Source of the DNA: JAJTFW01 sp031411335
GTDB lineage: Bacteria; Bacteroidota; Bacteroidia; AKYH767-A; OLB10
Direction: 5' to 3'
Assembly (NCBI GenBank): GCA_031411335.1
Contig: JANOAX010000076.1
Coordinates: 1-8,723 of the forward strand
Length of the DNA: 8,723 bases
In this document: positions 1 through 7,300 of the stretch, in pieces
Layout of the letters: the number at the start of each line of letters is the position of its first letter
Position numbering within the stretch: the stretch's first letter is position 1
Program-made: the position numbers and the translations under genes
The notes under the pieces: generated by a model
Database searches by the model: none
The model's input: the letters and a program-made list of their open reading frames with translations, nothing else
What the model was told of the DNA's origin: nothing

Positions 1-314
1 CATGGTTTCAACTCACTCCTGAATTATTCTCACCCGATAACGACGGTTACCACGATGTATTGGGTCTCACTTGTACGCCACCCAAACCTGGATACATGGT
101 GGCTTTATCAATCTATAACGAGCTTGGAATCCCTATCAGAAAATTAACCGAACAAGAACTTTTAGGAAACGAAGGCAATTGGATTTGGAATGGTTTGTCG
201 GATGAAAATACATTGCAGAAAGCTGGAATTTATATTGCCCTTTTGGAAATGTTCCATATAGATGGAGACGTTAAGAAGATCAGGAAGGCTTTTGTTTTGG
301 CAAAGAGGAATTAA
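1..314 (+). CDS. 3' end of a secreted protein with a FlgD/CHU_C-like C-terminal domain (partial)
   Basis: This is the last 104 codons of a gene that begins before the window. The reading frame is open from base 3 and ends at TAA 312-314. The ATG at 60 is internal, because the conserved domain starts before it. The translation contains ELFSPDNDGYHDVL, then a strand like ALSIYNELGIPIRKL, a turn with WNGLSDEN, and GIYIALLEMFHIDG. This is the pattern of FlgD-like/CHU_C-like immunoglobulin-fold domains that end large secreted Bacteroidota proteins, including lamin-tail-domain proteins. In those proteins the end region follows adhesive or enzymatic domains and is often linked to T9SS export or cell-surface attachment. 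The catalytic or binding part lies outside the window, so the function cannot be given. The family-level call is fairly firm and the T9SS link is inference. Confidence 0.75.
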   Translation, partial: WFQLTPELFSPDNDGYHDVLGLTCTPPKPGYMVALSIYNELGIPIRKLTEQELLGNEGNWIWNGLSDENTLQKAGIYIALLEMFHIDGDVKKIRKAFVLAKRN

Positions 315-353
315 ATGATCATTAATTGTTTTGCAATGATAAATAATCCAACA

Positions 354-587
354 ACCCCGAAGGGGTAAAATTATTATAGAAAAAATCATCCAACAAACCC
401 CGAAGGGGTGATATTATTATAGGAAAAAATATAGTCATCCCAAAAACCCCGAAGGGGTGATATTATTATAGAAAAAATCATCCAACAAACCCCGAAGGTG
501 TGAAATTATTATAGAAAAAATCATCCTAGAAACCCCGAAGGGGTGATATTATTATAAATAAAATCAAACAAAGAACCCCGAAGGGGT
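354..587 (+). repeat. Six-copy tandem array of a palindromic REP-like repeat upstream of tnpA
   Basis: Six copies of ACCCCGAAGGGGT lie at 354-366, 397-409, 446-458, 489-501 (ends GGTGT, so one arm is broken), 532-544 and 575-587. Start-to-start distances are 43, 49, 43, 43 and 43 nt. Each palindrome is a 5-bp stem around GAA. A conserved tail like TGATATTATTATAG and an A-rich stretch ending in ATCATCC-type sequence follow most copies, so the whole unit repeats and not only the stem. The fourth spacing-relevant change is a 6-nt insertion between copies 2 and 3. The array stops 8 nt before the TnpA start codon. Known RAYT systems recognise such hairpins as transposase substrates. That role is inferred here from position. 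Confidence 0.92.
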
Positions 588-594
588 GAAATAA
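574..594 (+). repeat. Left inverted repeat flanking tnpA
   Basis: The last array copy plus its tail matches the reverse complement of 1057-1077 at 20 of 21 positions. The two repeats point inward at the transposase gene, leaving 1 nt before its ATG. They are candidate ends of the mobile unit. Confidence 0.85.
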
Positions 595-595
595 C

Positions 596-1045
596 ATGGC
601 TGGAACATTCACACAAATTTATATCCATATCGTTTTTTCTGTAAAAGGACGAGAAAGATTATTACAAAAATCCTGGAGGTTTGAGTTGTTCAAGTACATG
701 TCTGGAATTATAACTGAAAAAAAACAAAAGTCAATTATCATTAATGGCATTGAAGATCACGTTCATCTATTAGTTGGAATAAAACCCAATATGAACATTT
801 CTGATTTGGTTAGGGACATTAAAAATAATTCATCTAAGTTTATAAATCAGCAAAATTTTGTAGTTGGAAAATTCGCATGGCAGGAAGGATATGGTGTTTT
901 TTCATGTGGTTATACTTCTTTAAAGAATGTATATGAATATATAGCTGGTCAAGAAGAGCATCATAAGAATAAAACTTTTCAGGAGGAATATTTGAATCTT
1001 CTCAAAGAGAATAATATTGATTACGATGAAAAGTATTTGTTTTAA
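596..1045 (+). CDS. tnpA: IS200-like HUH transposase, probable REP-associated tyrosine transposase (RAYT)
   Basis: This 149-aa protein matches the Y1_Tnp (IS200/IS605 TnpA) family in length and motifs. The family cuts and rejoins single-stranded DNA through a covalent phosphotyrosine and recognises short hairpins at the element ends. Visible motifs are the N-terminal strand FTQIYIHIVFSVKGRERLL, the metal-binding HUH motif H55-V-H57 within EDHVHLLV, the segment WQEGYGVFS (residues 95-103), and the C-terminal helix VYEYIAGQEEHH. In that helix Y115 is the expected nucleophile and Q119 the conserved partner. All key residues are present, so the enzyme could be active. There is no TnpB or other partner gene. 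The gene sits between inverted copies of the palindrome that forms the upstream array, which favours a RAYT over a plain insertion sequence. The start ATG fits the conserved N terminus. AAGGGG (581-586) in the last repeat arm is the only Shine-Dalgarno-like sequence, 9 nt upstream. Confidence 0.9.
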   Translation: MAGTFTQIYIHIVFSVKGRERLLQKSWRFELFKYMSGIITEKKQKSIIINGIEDHVHLLVGIKPNMNISDLVRDIKNNSSKFINQQNFVVGKFAWQEGYGVFSCGYTSLKNVYEYIAGQEEHHKNKTFQEEYLNLLKENNIDYDEKYLF

Positions 1046-1056
1046 ATATGGTGTTT

Positions 1057-1077
1057 TTATTTCACCTCTTCGGGGTT
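1057..1077 (-). repeat. Right inverted repeat flanking tnpA
   Basis: On the minus strand this reads as the same 21-nt repeat as 574-594 with one change: the stem arm is GAGGT instead of GGGGT. It begins 11 nt after the tnpA stop codon. Confidence 0.85.
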
Positions 1078-1080
1078 TTT
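1064..1080 (+). terminator. Possible terminator-like hairpin after tnpA
   Basis: ACCTC-TTC-GGGGT forms a 5-bp stem (one T:G pair) directly followed by TTTTT, 18 nt after the tnpA stop. The inverted repeat could therefore also serve as an intrinsic terminator. The stem is short, so efficiency is uncertain. Confidence 0.4.
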
Positions 1081-1101
1081 AGAGCTTCTTATGGTGCCCC
1101 G

Positions 1102-1129
1102 TTTATAATAATTTCATCCCTACGGGATT
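1102..1129 (-). repeat. Variant palindromic repeat with a different stem and the same tail
   Basis: On the minus strand this reads ATCCCGTAGGGAT (1116-1128) followed by the tail TGAAATTATTATA (overlapping the last stem base and running to about 1104). The tail matches the tail of the upstream array copies, but both stem arms and the loop differ. It lies in the same orientation as the right inverted repeat and immediately precedes the ORF6N remnant. Confidence 0.8.
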
Positions 1130-1132
1130 GGC

Positions 1133-1612
1133 TGGTCTATTGTCAAAAGAAATCTTGATCGATTTCCTTCTGATTTCATGTTCCAACTTACTGAATTAGA
1201 GCTGTTAAACTTGAGGTCGCAATTTGCGACCTCAAGCTTAACAGCATTGAAAAGTGAAGTTGCAACGGACTTGTATTCAAAAATTAGAGGAGGTAGAAGG
1301 TACCTGCCTTTTGCATTTACTGAACATGGCGTTTTGATGCTTTCAAGTGTGTTGTCTAGTAAAATCGCAATCCAAGTGAATATTCGAATCATGAGAGTCT
1401 ATGTTCGTTTAAGAGAAGTCTTAAGTGTACACCAGGAATTGAGTGCTAAGATTGATGCATTAGAATCAAAGGTCGAAAAGAATAATGCGGATGTAACCAT
1501 GATATTTCAAGCACTTCGACAATTAATGGAACCTCCTGAAGCAAAAGAAAGAAAGCGAATTGGCTATAAACAGGACTTGAAAGAGCCTCCCAACAGTTTA
1601 TTTGCCCTCTAA
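1133..1612 (+). pseudogene. ORF6N-domain DNA-binding protein, 5'-truncated remnant
   Basis: The frame reads WSIVKRNLDRFPSDFMFQLTELELLNLRSQ and continues to GGRRYLPFAFTEHGVLMLSSVL, VNIRIMRVYVRLRE, a coiled-coil-like segment (QELSAKIDALESKVEKNN), and the end at TAA 1610-1612. These are hallmarks of the ORF6N domain, a KilA-N-related DNA-binding domain of phage and mobile-element regulators. Intact Bacteroidota relatives start roughly 45-50 residues earlier, with a segment like IRGxRVMLDxDLAxLY. That part is absent: homology begins at about base 1142, just after the palindrome at 1116-1128, and the frame is closed by TAA at 1109-1111. The first ATG is at 1178, inside the conserved FMFQLT motif, so translation from it would give a 144-aa protein lacking much of the DNA-binding domain. 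The body has no internal stop. Function is probably lost, although a shortened product cannot be excluded. Confidence 0.75.
1201..1245. repeat. 45-nt near-perfect palindrome inside the ORF6N coding sequence
   Basis: Two 22-nt arms surround a single central T at 1223, with one mismatch (A1209 against C1237). The inner 27 nt (1210-1236, arm CTTGAGGTCGCAA) is perfect. It encodes LLNLRSQFATSSLTA within the ORF6N domain. As single-stranded DNA or RNA it could form a long hairpin. Confidence 0.9.
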
Positions 1613-1629
1613 ATCTGAATATCCACCTA

Positions 1630-1637
1630 TACTTTTG
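1630..1637 (+). promoter_or_regulatory. Possible Bacteroidota -7 promoter element for the DUF6089 gene
   Basis: TACTTTTG matches the phylum's -7 consensus TAnnTTTG and lies about 85 nt before the chosen start. A TTTG at 1601-1604 is the nearest -33-like element, but its spacing (25 nt) is longer than the usual 19-21 nt. The surrounding 102-nt gap between genes shows no other signal. Confidence 0.35.
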
Positions 1638-1723
1638 AATTATTCCAAGAATTGTTTGTTTTTTTTCTTGTTTCCTTGTTGAAGCAATGGGTAAGGTTTA
1701 TAACTTAGGGGAAAATGCATACC

Positions 1724-2740
1724 ATGAGAAAACTATACATACTCTTTCTAGGAGTTGTTTTGAGTTTAACTACTTACGGACAACAATCACTTGACGTCGG
1801 ATTTGCTGCAGGAACTACTAATTATTTTGGTGATTTAGGCAATGAGGAATTCTTTCAGAAGAGTTCTATGAGTCCGGGTATAGCCATCACCGTTAGAAAC
1901 TTTATTTCTCCATCCGAAGTATCAGGAATGAAATATAGTCCTTTCAATATCGAAGCAAGATTAAGTTGGCACCGCATTCAGTACGACGAAACAAATCCTA
2001 TTGCTGGCAAGTCTGGTTCTGAATTGCGAAACTATGGACGAGGATTGGGATTTAGAAATGATCTCGTTGGGTTTTCTTCGCATCTAAGTTATACATACTA
2101 TCCGAACAGACGATTGCCATTATACAAACAAAGCATGGCTTTTTTTGCATATACTGGAATTGGCATTTACTACGGTCGACCTAAAGCAGATTTATTCAAA
2201 GGCAGTGTTGATATCGATAATAGATATTTTTTCTGGAGTGACGGAACAATCCGTGATCAAGCCCAATCATCTGGACAAGGAAATGTCATCGAAAAAGATG
2301 GTGAATATGAAACGGATTTGATAGACTGGAGAACAGAAGGACAAGGTTCCTATGATGAAACAAGCAAATCAAAAAAAATGTATAGTCCTTGGCATATCGG
2401 AATTCCCATTGCCACTGGTTTTCGTTATGGACTAAATAAAAATATTACACTCTCTGTAGAGTTTGGATATTATTATTTCTTCACAGATTATTTAGACGAT
2501 GCTAGTAAAGCATACGCTACACACAAACAAATCGATCAACACTTTGCTGGTGATCCTGTGAAGCAAGAAATTGCCAAATACATTAGTGATCCAACGGGAT
2601 TAGGAACAGATGGTTTCGTAGGTCCACGCACATCACGTAGAGGAAATTCAAAAATAAATGACACTTATAGTTTCATCAACTTTGAATTTGCTTATAAGAT
2701 TAATTGGAATCCGAAAAAGTTGACAGCAATGTTTAAATAA
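1724..2740 (+). CDS. DUF6089/PorG-like outer-membrane beta-barrel protein
   Basis: From ATG 1724 the product is 338 aa. ATG 1715 would add three residues (MHT). The later start is preferred because AGGGGA (1707-1712) sits 11 nt before it and only 2 nt before 1715, and because it gives a standard signal peptide, MRKLYILFLGVVLSLTTYGQ, with cleavage near the GQQ. The mature part opens with LDVGFAAGTTNYFGDLG and contains SPFNIEARLSWHRI, YTYYPNRR, FAYTGIGIYYGRPKA, IATGFRYGLNKNITLSVEFGYYYFFTDYLDD and the C-terminal strand FINFEFAYKINW. These are alternating strands of an outer-membrane barrel, and the motifs are typical of the DUF6089 family. PorG of the type IX secretion system belongs to this family but is nearer 230 aa. 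The extra length is mainly an acidic, polar loop around residues 165-225. A T9SS role is possible but not shown. The gene stands alone, convergent with the minus-strand gene that follows. Confidence 0.8.
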   Translation: MRKLYILFLGVVLSLTTYGQQSLDVGFAAGTTNYFGDLGNEEFFQKSSMSPGIAITVRNFISPSEVSGMKYSPFNIEARLSWHRIQYDETNPIAGKSGSELRNYGRGLGFRNDLVGFSSHLSYTYYPNRRLPLYKQSMAFFAYTGIGIYYGRPKADLFKGSVDIDNRYFFWSDGTIRDQAQSSGQGNVIEKDGEYETDLIDWRTEGQGSYDETSKSKKMYSPWHIGIPIATGFRYGLNKNITLSVEFGYYYFFTDYLDDASKAYATHKQIDQHFAGDPVKQEIAKYISDPTGLGTDGFVGPRTSRRGNSKINDTYSFINFEFAYKINWNPKKLTAMFK

Positions 2741-2832
2741 TTTTAGAATTCGGTGTGGAGTCTTGATGGCAATTTATAGTAAAGTAATTTTAAATGAAAT
2801 TGGTCTGTAAATATTAATGAATAGAAACAAGA

Positions 2833-2854
2833 TGTTAAATATGAAAATTTAACA
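2833..2854. terminator. Weak AT-rich stem-loop between convergent genes
   Basis: TGTTAAAT and ATTTAACA form an 8-bp stem around ATGAAA, 3 nt beyond the stop of the minus-strand gene and about 90 nt after the plus-strand stop. The stem is almost entirely A:T, so terminator activity in either direction is only a suggestion. Confidence 0.3.
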
Positions 2855-2857
2855 AAA

Positions 2858-3766
2858 TCAAAATTGACCACTGCTTATTATTTTTCGAAAAGTTGACTTG
2901 TTGTTTTTATCCGTTACGATAAGTATATACAATCCAGTTTTTAAATTATCTATTGATAAATTAATTGAATTACTCGTATTTTCTTTCAATATTAATTGAC
3001 CAAATAAGTCGTTCAGAATAATTTCTTTTATTTCTAATCCATTAAAATCTACAATAAAAACACCTTTAGAAGGATTAGGGTATATTTTTATTTCTTTTGC
3101 TGTTTCGCTTAAAGTATTTAAAGAAGAAATAAGCGGACAAGTAGTTGAATTGTTTGGATAAATAGAAACTCCATTTTGCGAAAAGCATGTAATTAAAAAA
3201 TTGGGAAAAGTTCCAATTAATCCTGCTGTAGAATTTTGTACCAATCCATAAGTTGAACCAAGACCTTCAATTATTGAAATACCATTTGTGATATTCCATT
3301 TTTTACGATAACTGCCTCCTACCAAAATTGAATCAATTGATATGACCGTATCTGCATCTACAGAAATGGATGCAATTACACCTTTCACTGTATCGCCTAT
3401 TTGCATGTTGAAATCATACAATAATTGTTCTATATTGTTAAAAGGTTTTACAACATAAGCCCTCTTGAGACTAGTGTCTTGACGTACTGCGCCTTTGTAA
3501 CCTGGAAAGGTTGATCCACAATTAGTCCCAATGTAAGATTCCATAACATAAGGTGTAAATAGCTTATGGTAAGTAATACTATTTATTGTAGTGTCACCAG
3601 AAATAGTAATCGAAAAATTTTGGATAAGATTGACAATTTGAGGACATGGATTTATTGCTTCAAAATTCCAAACTGCGTTGGAATCAGGCATCGAATGATA
3701 AATCCATGTTTGAGACTTCCCACTAATAGCATAAAATAGGAGTATTACTAATAAAAGCTTTCTCAT
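2858..3766 (-). CDS. Secreted protein of unknown function with a T9SS type A sorting domain
   Basis: The 302-aa product starts with a signal peptide (MRKLLLVILLFYAISGKSQ) and ends with a typical T9SS type A C-terminal domain at about residues 227-302: KIYPNPSKGVFIVDF, then IILNDLFGQLIL, INLSIDNLKTGLYILIV and FRKIIS. The PNPxxG motif and GLYxL strand are the family signature. Such domains direct cargo through the outer membrane and are normally removed or attached to lipopolysaccharide on export. The central 200 residues, with elements like ISGDTTINSITYHKLF, GAVRQDTSLKRAYVV, EQLLYDFNMQIGDTV and IIEGLGSTYGLV, resemble beta-rich Bacteroidota orphan secreted proteins of this length. I recognise no catalytic motif. 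It lies 36 nt downstream of the LamG remnant on the same strand, so the two were probably co-transcribed. Confidence 0.85.
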   Translation of the reverse strand: MRKLLLVILLFYAISGKSQTWIYHSMPDSNAVWNFEAINPCPQIVNLIQNFSITISGDTTINSITYHKLFTPYVMESYIGTNCGSTFPGYKGAVRQDTSLKRAYVVKPFNNIEQLLYDFNMQIGDTVKGVIASISVDADTVISIDSILVGGSYRKKWNITNGISIIEGLGSTYGLVQNSTAGLIGTFPNFLITCFSQNGVSIYPNNSTTCPLISSLNTLSETAKEIKIYPNPSKGVFIVDFNGLEIKEIILNDLFGQLILKENTSNSINLSIDNLKTGLYILIVTDKNNKSTFRKIISSGQF

Positions 3767-3802
3767 TACATTTTAAATTTATTGTTTATACTGGACAAGT
3801 TA

Positions 3803-4048
3803 TTAATTTATTAAATATTGCGAAGTACTTTTAAATTGATTAGCGGTGTTGAGTGTTTCATTTCGATCGGTAGTAAGCGTTGCTCCTATTTCAGTGAAAT
3901 TATTTCCATTTCCACTCGCATCATTGGCATTGCCTGAAAATCCCCACCAGCCTATTAATCCGGAGGTAGGTACATAAGAAGGAACCTGAGCGTTAATACT
4001 AAAACTGATACCAATGCATAATAGATAGGATAAATAGAACTTTTTCAA
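3803..4048 (-). pseudogene. Truncated LamG-type secreted protein (N-terminal fragment)
   Basis: The 81-aa product has a signal peptide (MKKFYLSYLLCIGISFSINAQ) followed by VPSYVPTSGLIGWWGFSGNANDASGNGNN and GATLTTDRNETLNTANQF. That is the usual opening of Bacteroidota LamG/concanavalin-like lectin domain proteins (typically GLVGWWPFNGNANDESGNGNNG). A LamG domain alone needs about 150 more residues, usually followed by a T9SS sorting domain. Here the frame stops at TAA (3803-3805, minus strand) right after TSQYLIN, and the remaining 36 nt before the next gene show no continuation in another frame. The start is TTG: no in-frame ATG was found in the 60-plus nt upstream that were checked. Both defects suggest a decaying remnant, although the signal peptide and the body of the fragment are intact. 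Confidence 0.7.
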
Positions 4049-4065
4049 TTCGATGAAATTTTCAT

Positions 4066-4073
4066 CAAAATTA
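4066..4073 (-). promoter_or_regulatory. Possible -7 promoter element for the LamG remnant and the 302-aa gene
   Basis: On the minus strand this reads TAATTTTG, a match to TAnnTTTG, 18 nt before the TTG start codon. No clear TTTG-type -33 element is seen about 20 nt further upstream. A 15-nt perfect palindrome (4052-4066, GATGAAA-T-TTTCATC) lies between the element and the start. Confidence 0.3.
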
Positions 4074-4287
4074 CTGTTTTTATAACATATTACGATGAAG
4101 AATATTTCATTTCTTATCGGTGTGTTTATAGATCAATTATATCATAAGATAATTGAAAATATCGATCAATTATTCAGTCTCCATTTTAGAAGATTTGGAA
4201 ATTTTTAGAAATGCTTATTAACTTAATAATGCTGATTGAATTAAAATGGGAAACAGATGTTTTTCTAAGATTTAAACTATAATGTTT

Positions 4288-4295
4288 TATATTTG
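4288..4295 (+). promoter_or_regulatory. Possible -7 promoter element for the M36 protease gene
   Basis: TATATTTG fits the Bacteroidota -7 consensus TAnnTTTG and would give a leader of about 85 nt before ATG 4385. The matching -33 TTTG is not evident; TTTTC at 4261-4265 is the closest sequence at a suitable distance. Confidence 0.35.
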
Positions 4296-4384
4296 TTTTT
4301 GAATGGAGATATCTGCAATTTCATTCTTCGTATAATCTAGTAAAATCTTTAAAAGTTAACAAAACCTAAAACCCTTATCCGCTT

Positions 4385-7300
4385 ATGAAGTATTTAGTTT
4401 ACTTAAACCTTGTCATTTTATTATTTATTGGGACGGTTTCTTCTGCACAGGATCATCAAAAAAGATTGATTGATGATTACCTTCAGAATAATTATCAAAA
4501 ATTGGGGTTGTCCCAAGGTGATTTTTCCGAATGGGAAATCACTGATCAAAGTACATCTTCTCAAACCGGAATTACACATACTTATATTCGTCAGCAATAT
4601 AAAGGATTGCCTTTATATAACGGCTTGGCTACAGTTGCTATTAAAGAGGGCAATGTTATTATTTCCGGCAATAGAATGATATCTAATCTGTCGGATCATA
4701 TTCAATATAAAGCTCCAAATTTGAATCCGGTGAAAGCGATAAACGCTGCTGCTTCAAAGTTAAGTTTGGATTTGCCAGGTCAATTAAAGGTGATGAAAAC
4801 AATTAGTCTCCATCATTTTATTTATAATACTGGTGAAATATCAAAAGTGAACATTCCAGTGCGATTGGGGTATTATGCAGTTTCTCCTACTAATATTCGT
4901 CTTGTATGGGATTTATCCATCTATACACTGGATGCGAAGCATTGGTGGTCGGTTCAGATAGACGCAGAGACAGGAGATTTATTAAGAAAAGTGGATTGGG
5001 TGGTGAGCTGTAATTTTGATCATGATCATTCTTCCCATTCAGCGAAATGTGAAACTTCACTTTCTCCTTCGTGGAATCCGACAGGGAATAGTAGTGCAAG
5101 TCCAGGTCAATATTCCGTTTTTCAACTGCCTGTTGAAAGTCCGAATCATGGAGTCGTTACCACATCTATTGATCCTGCCGATACGCTTGCCTCGCCCTAT
5201 GGCTGGCATGATACTGATGGAATTGTAGGTCATGAATATACTATTACAAGAGGGAATAATGTCCATGCTTATGAAGATAAAGATGATGATGATCTTCCTG
5301 GATTTAGTCCGGATGGAGGCTCTTCTTTAGTATTTAGTTTCCCATACAGCAATACGAATGTTCCAGATTCGAATGAATCTGCAGCGATTACCAATTTATT
5401 TTACATGAATAATATGATGCATGATATTTGGTATCAATACGGATTTGATGAAGTAAGTGGAAATTTTCAGGAGAATAATTATGGGAACGGCGGTTTAGGT
5501 GTTGATTATGTTTTTGCAGAAGCATTAGATGGCGGTGGTACCAATAATGCAAATTTTGCTACACCTCCAGATGGATCTAATCCGAGAATGCAAATGTATT
5601 TATGGGATCCTGCACCGTTTGCAGGAGATATTTTAAACATAAACTCTCCTTCTGGTATAGCAGGAAGTTATACAGCCGCAGATGCTGCTTTCGGTCCCGG
5701 TTTACCAAGTACTCCTATTACGGGTACTATCGAATTATTGGTTGACAATACCGCACCTGTAAATGATGGATGTGAACCCATCGTAAATGCAGCGCAGTTA
5801 GCCGGAAAAATTGTATTGATTGATCGCGGAGTTTGTTCTTTTAACGTGAAAGTAGAAGCTGCTGAGCTTGCTGGAGCAATCGCAGTAATTGTAGTGAATA
5901 ATATACCCGGAGCTCCTTTTCAGATGGGCGGAACCAGCACGACAATTACCATTCCTTCTATTATGATTTCACAGGCGGACGGGAATATATTTAAAGCAGA
6001 ACTTTTATTGGGACCCGTTGCGGGTACCATTAGCAATGGTGGTGGAGTATCCGTGGATTTAGATGGGGATTTTGATAATGTGATCATCGCTCATGAGTAT
6101 GGTCATGGAATTTCGAATCGTTTAACTGGCGGTCCTTCCAATACTTCTTGTTTGAACAATGACGAACAAATGGGCGAAGGATGGAGTGATTGGTTTGGAT
6201 TGATGTTGACAATCGAGCCTGGTGATCAAGGAAGTGATATCCGTGGAGTAGGTACATTTGCTACAGGAGAACCTACTAGCGGTACGGGTATACGTCCAGC
6301 ACCTTACAGCACAGATTTTGGTATTAACAATTATACCTATGCCGCATCAAATAATACTGGAAGTATTTCTCAACCGCATGGAGTTGGATTTATTTTTGCA
6401 ACTGCACTCTGGGATTTAACCTGGGCACTTATTGATCAATATGGTGGCTCTCCTGATCCTGATTTATATAATGGAACAGGTGGTAATAATATTGCAATGA
6501 AATTAATCATCGAAGGGTTGAAATTGCAACCATGCAATCCTGGAATGATAGATGGACGAGATGCTATATTGCTGGCTGACCAACTCCTTTATGGTGGAAT
6601 TCACAAATGTCTTATTTGGGATGTTTTTGCAAATAGAGGTTTTGGTTTTAGTGCAAGTCAAGGAAGTTCTTTGAGCCGTTCCGATCAAACGGAAGCATTT
6701 GATATTCCTCCATTTTGTCAAACTATTACAGCAGCTCCAGTCGCAGCTTTTACAGCCAGTAGTTTTTCTAGTTGTGTAGCCTCGATAAGTTTTACGGATA
6801 GTAGTTTATCCATCCCACAGTCATGGCTGTGGAGTTTTGGTGACGGTACTACATCAACGTTACAAAACCCGACGCATACTTTTACATCGAGTGGTGTTTA
6901 CAATGTACAGTTAGTCGTTACGAATACATTAGGTAGTGATTCCATTACACAACAAGTAACCATTAGTTTGCCCACAACTCCTATTACCAATGACGTGCAG
7001 GTTTGCGCCGGTGATACAGCATTTGTAAATACGTTGGTAACCGGGGTTGCTCAATGGAAAAACACTTCTAATAGTATTATCAATATGGGAAGTACGTTGG
7101 TGGTTCCGAATGTTACGGCGACTCAAACTTTTTATATTGAGAATTTAGTAGGTGGTCCCATTCAATATGTAGGGCCTGTGGATGCTTCATTTGGCTCAGG
7201 AGGATATAATGCATCCGGTTTTCATGGTGCTGTAAATTTTACCGCCGATAAAGGATTTGAAATTGCATCTGCATGGGTGAATGCGAGTGGAGCAGGTCCA

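Larger units (their letters stand above)
4049..4384. other. Divergent intergenic region, AT-rich, no gene
   Basis: This 336-nt spacer separates the minus-strand LamG remnant from the plus-strand protease gene and must hold promoters for both directions. It contains GATCAATTAT twice (4131-4140 and 4164-4173), 33 nt apart. Between them, at 4149-4155, is the reverse complement of the inner CAATTAT, so this 7-mer alternates in orientation three times. I see no credible coding frame or RNA gene. Confidence 0.6.

Noticed and set aside
60..314. Independent 84-aa gene starting at the ATG at 60
   Set aside because: The conserved domain (ELFSPDNDGYHDVL) begins upstream in the same open frame, so this is the end of a longer gene.
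318..340. Terminator for the first gene (ATCATT...AATGAT)
   Set aside because: The stem is only 6 bp, A:T-rich, with an 11-nt loop and no T run, so it is too weak to call.
162..389. Minus-strand 75-aa reading frame
   Set aside because: It runs opposite the conserved C-terminal domain and into the repeat array, with no signal of its own.
354..587. CRISPR array
   Set aside because: The regular spacing is suggestive, but the sequence between palindromes is itself conserved from unit to unit, the repeat core is only 13 nt, and no cas gene is present.
1120..1392. Minus-strand 90-aa reading frame
   Set aside because: It is a shadow of the ORF6N remnant, whose plus-strand frame carries recognisable family motifs.
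4128..4174. Operator or transcription-factor site from the alternating CAATTAT repeats
   Set aside because: The 7-mers are AT-rich and could arise by chance in this region. No regulator or conserved spacing supports a call, so it is only described within the intergenic entry.
4470..7126. Several 65-72-aa frames on both strands within the protease gene
   Set aside because: They overlap the well-supported M36 frame, lack start signals and show no family features.
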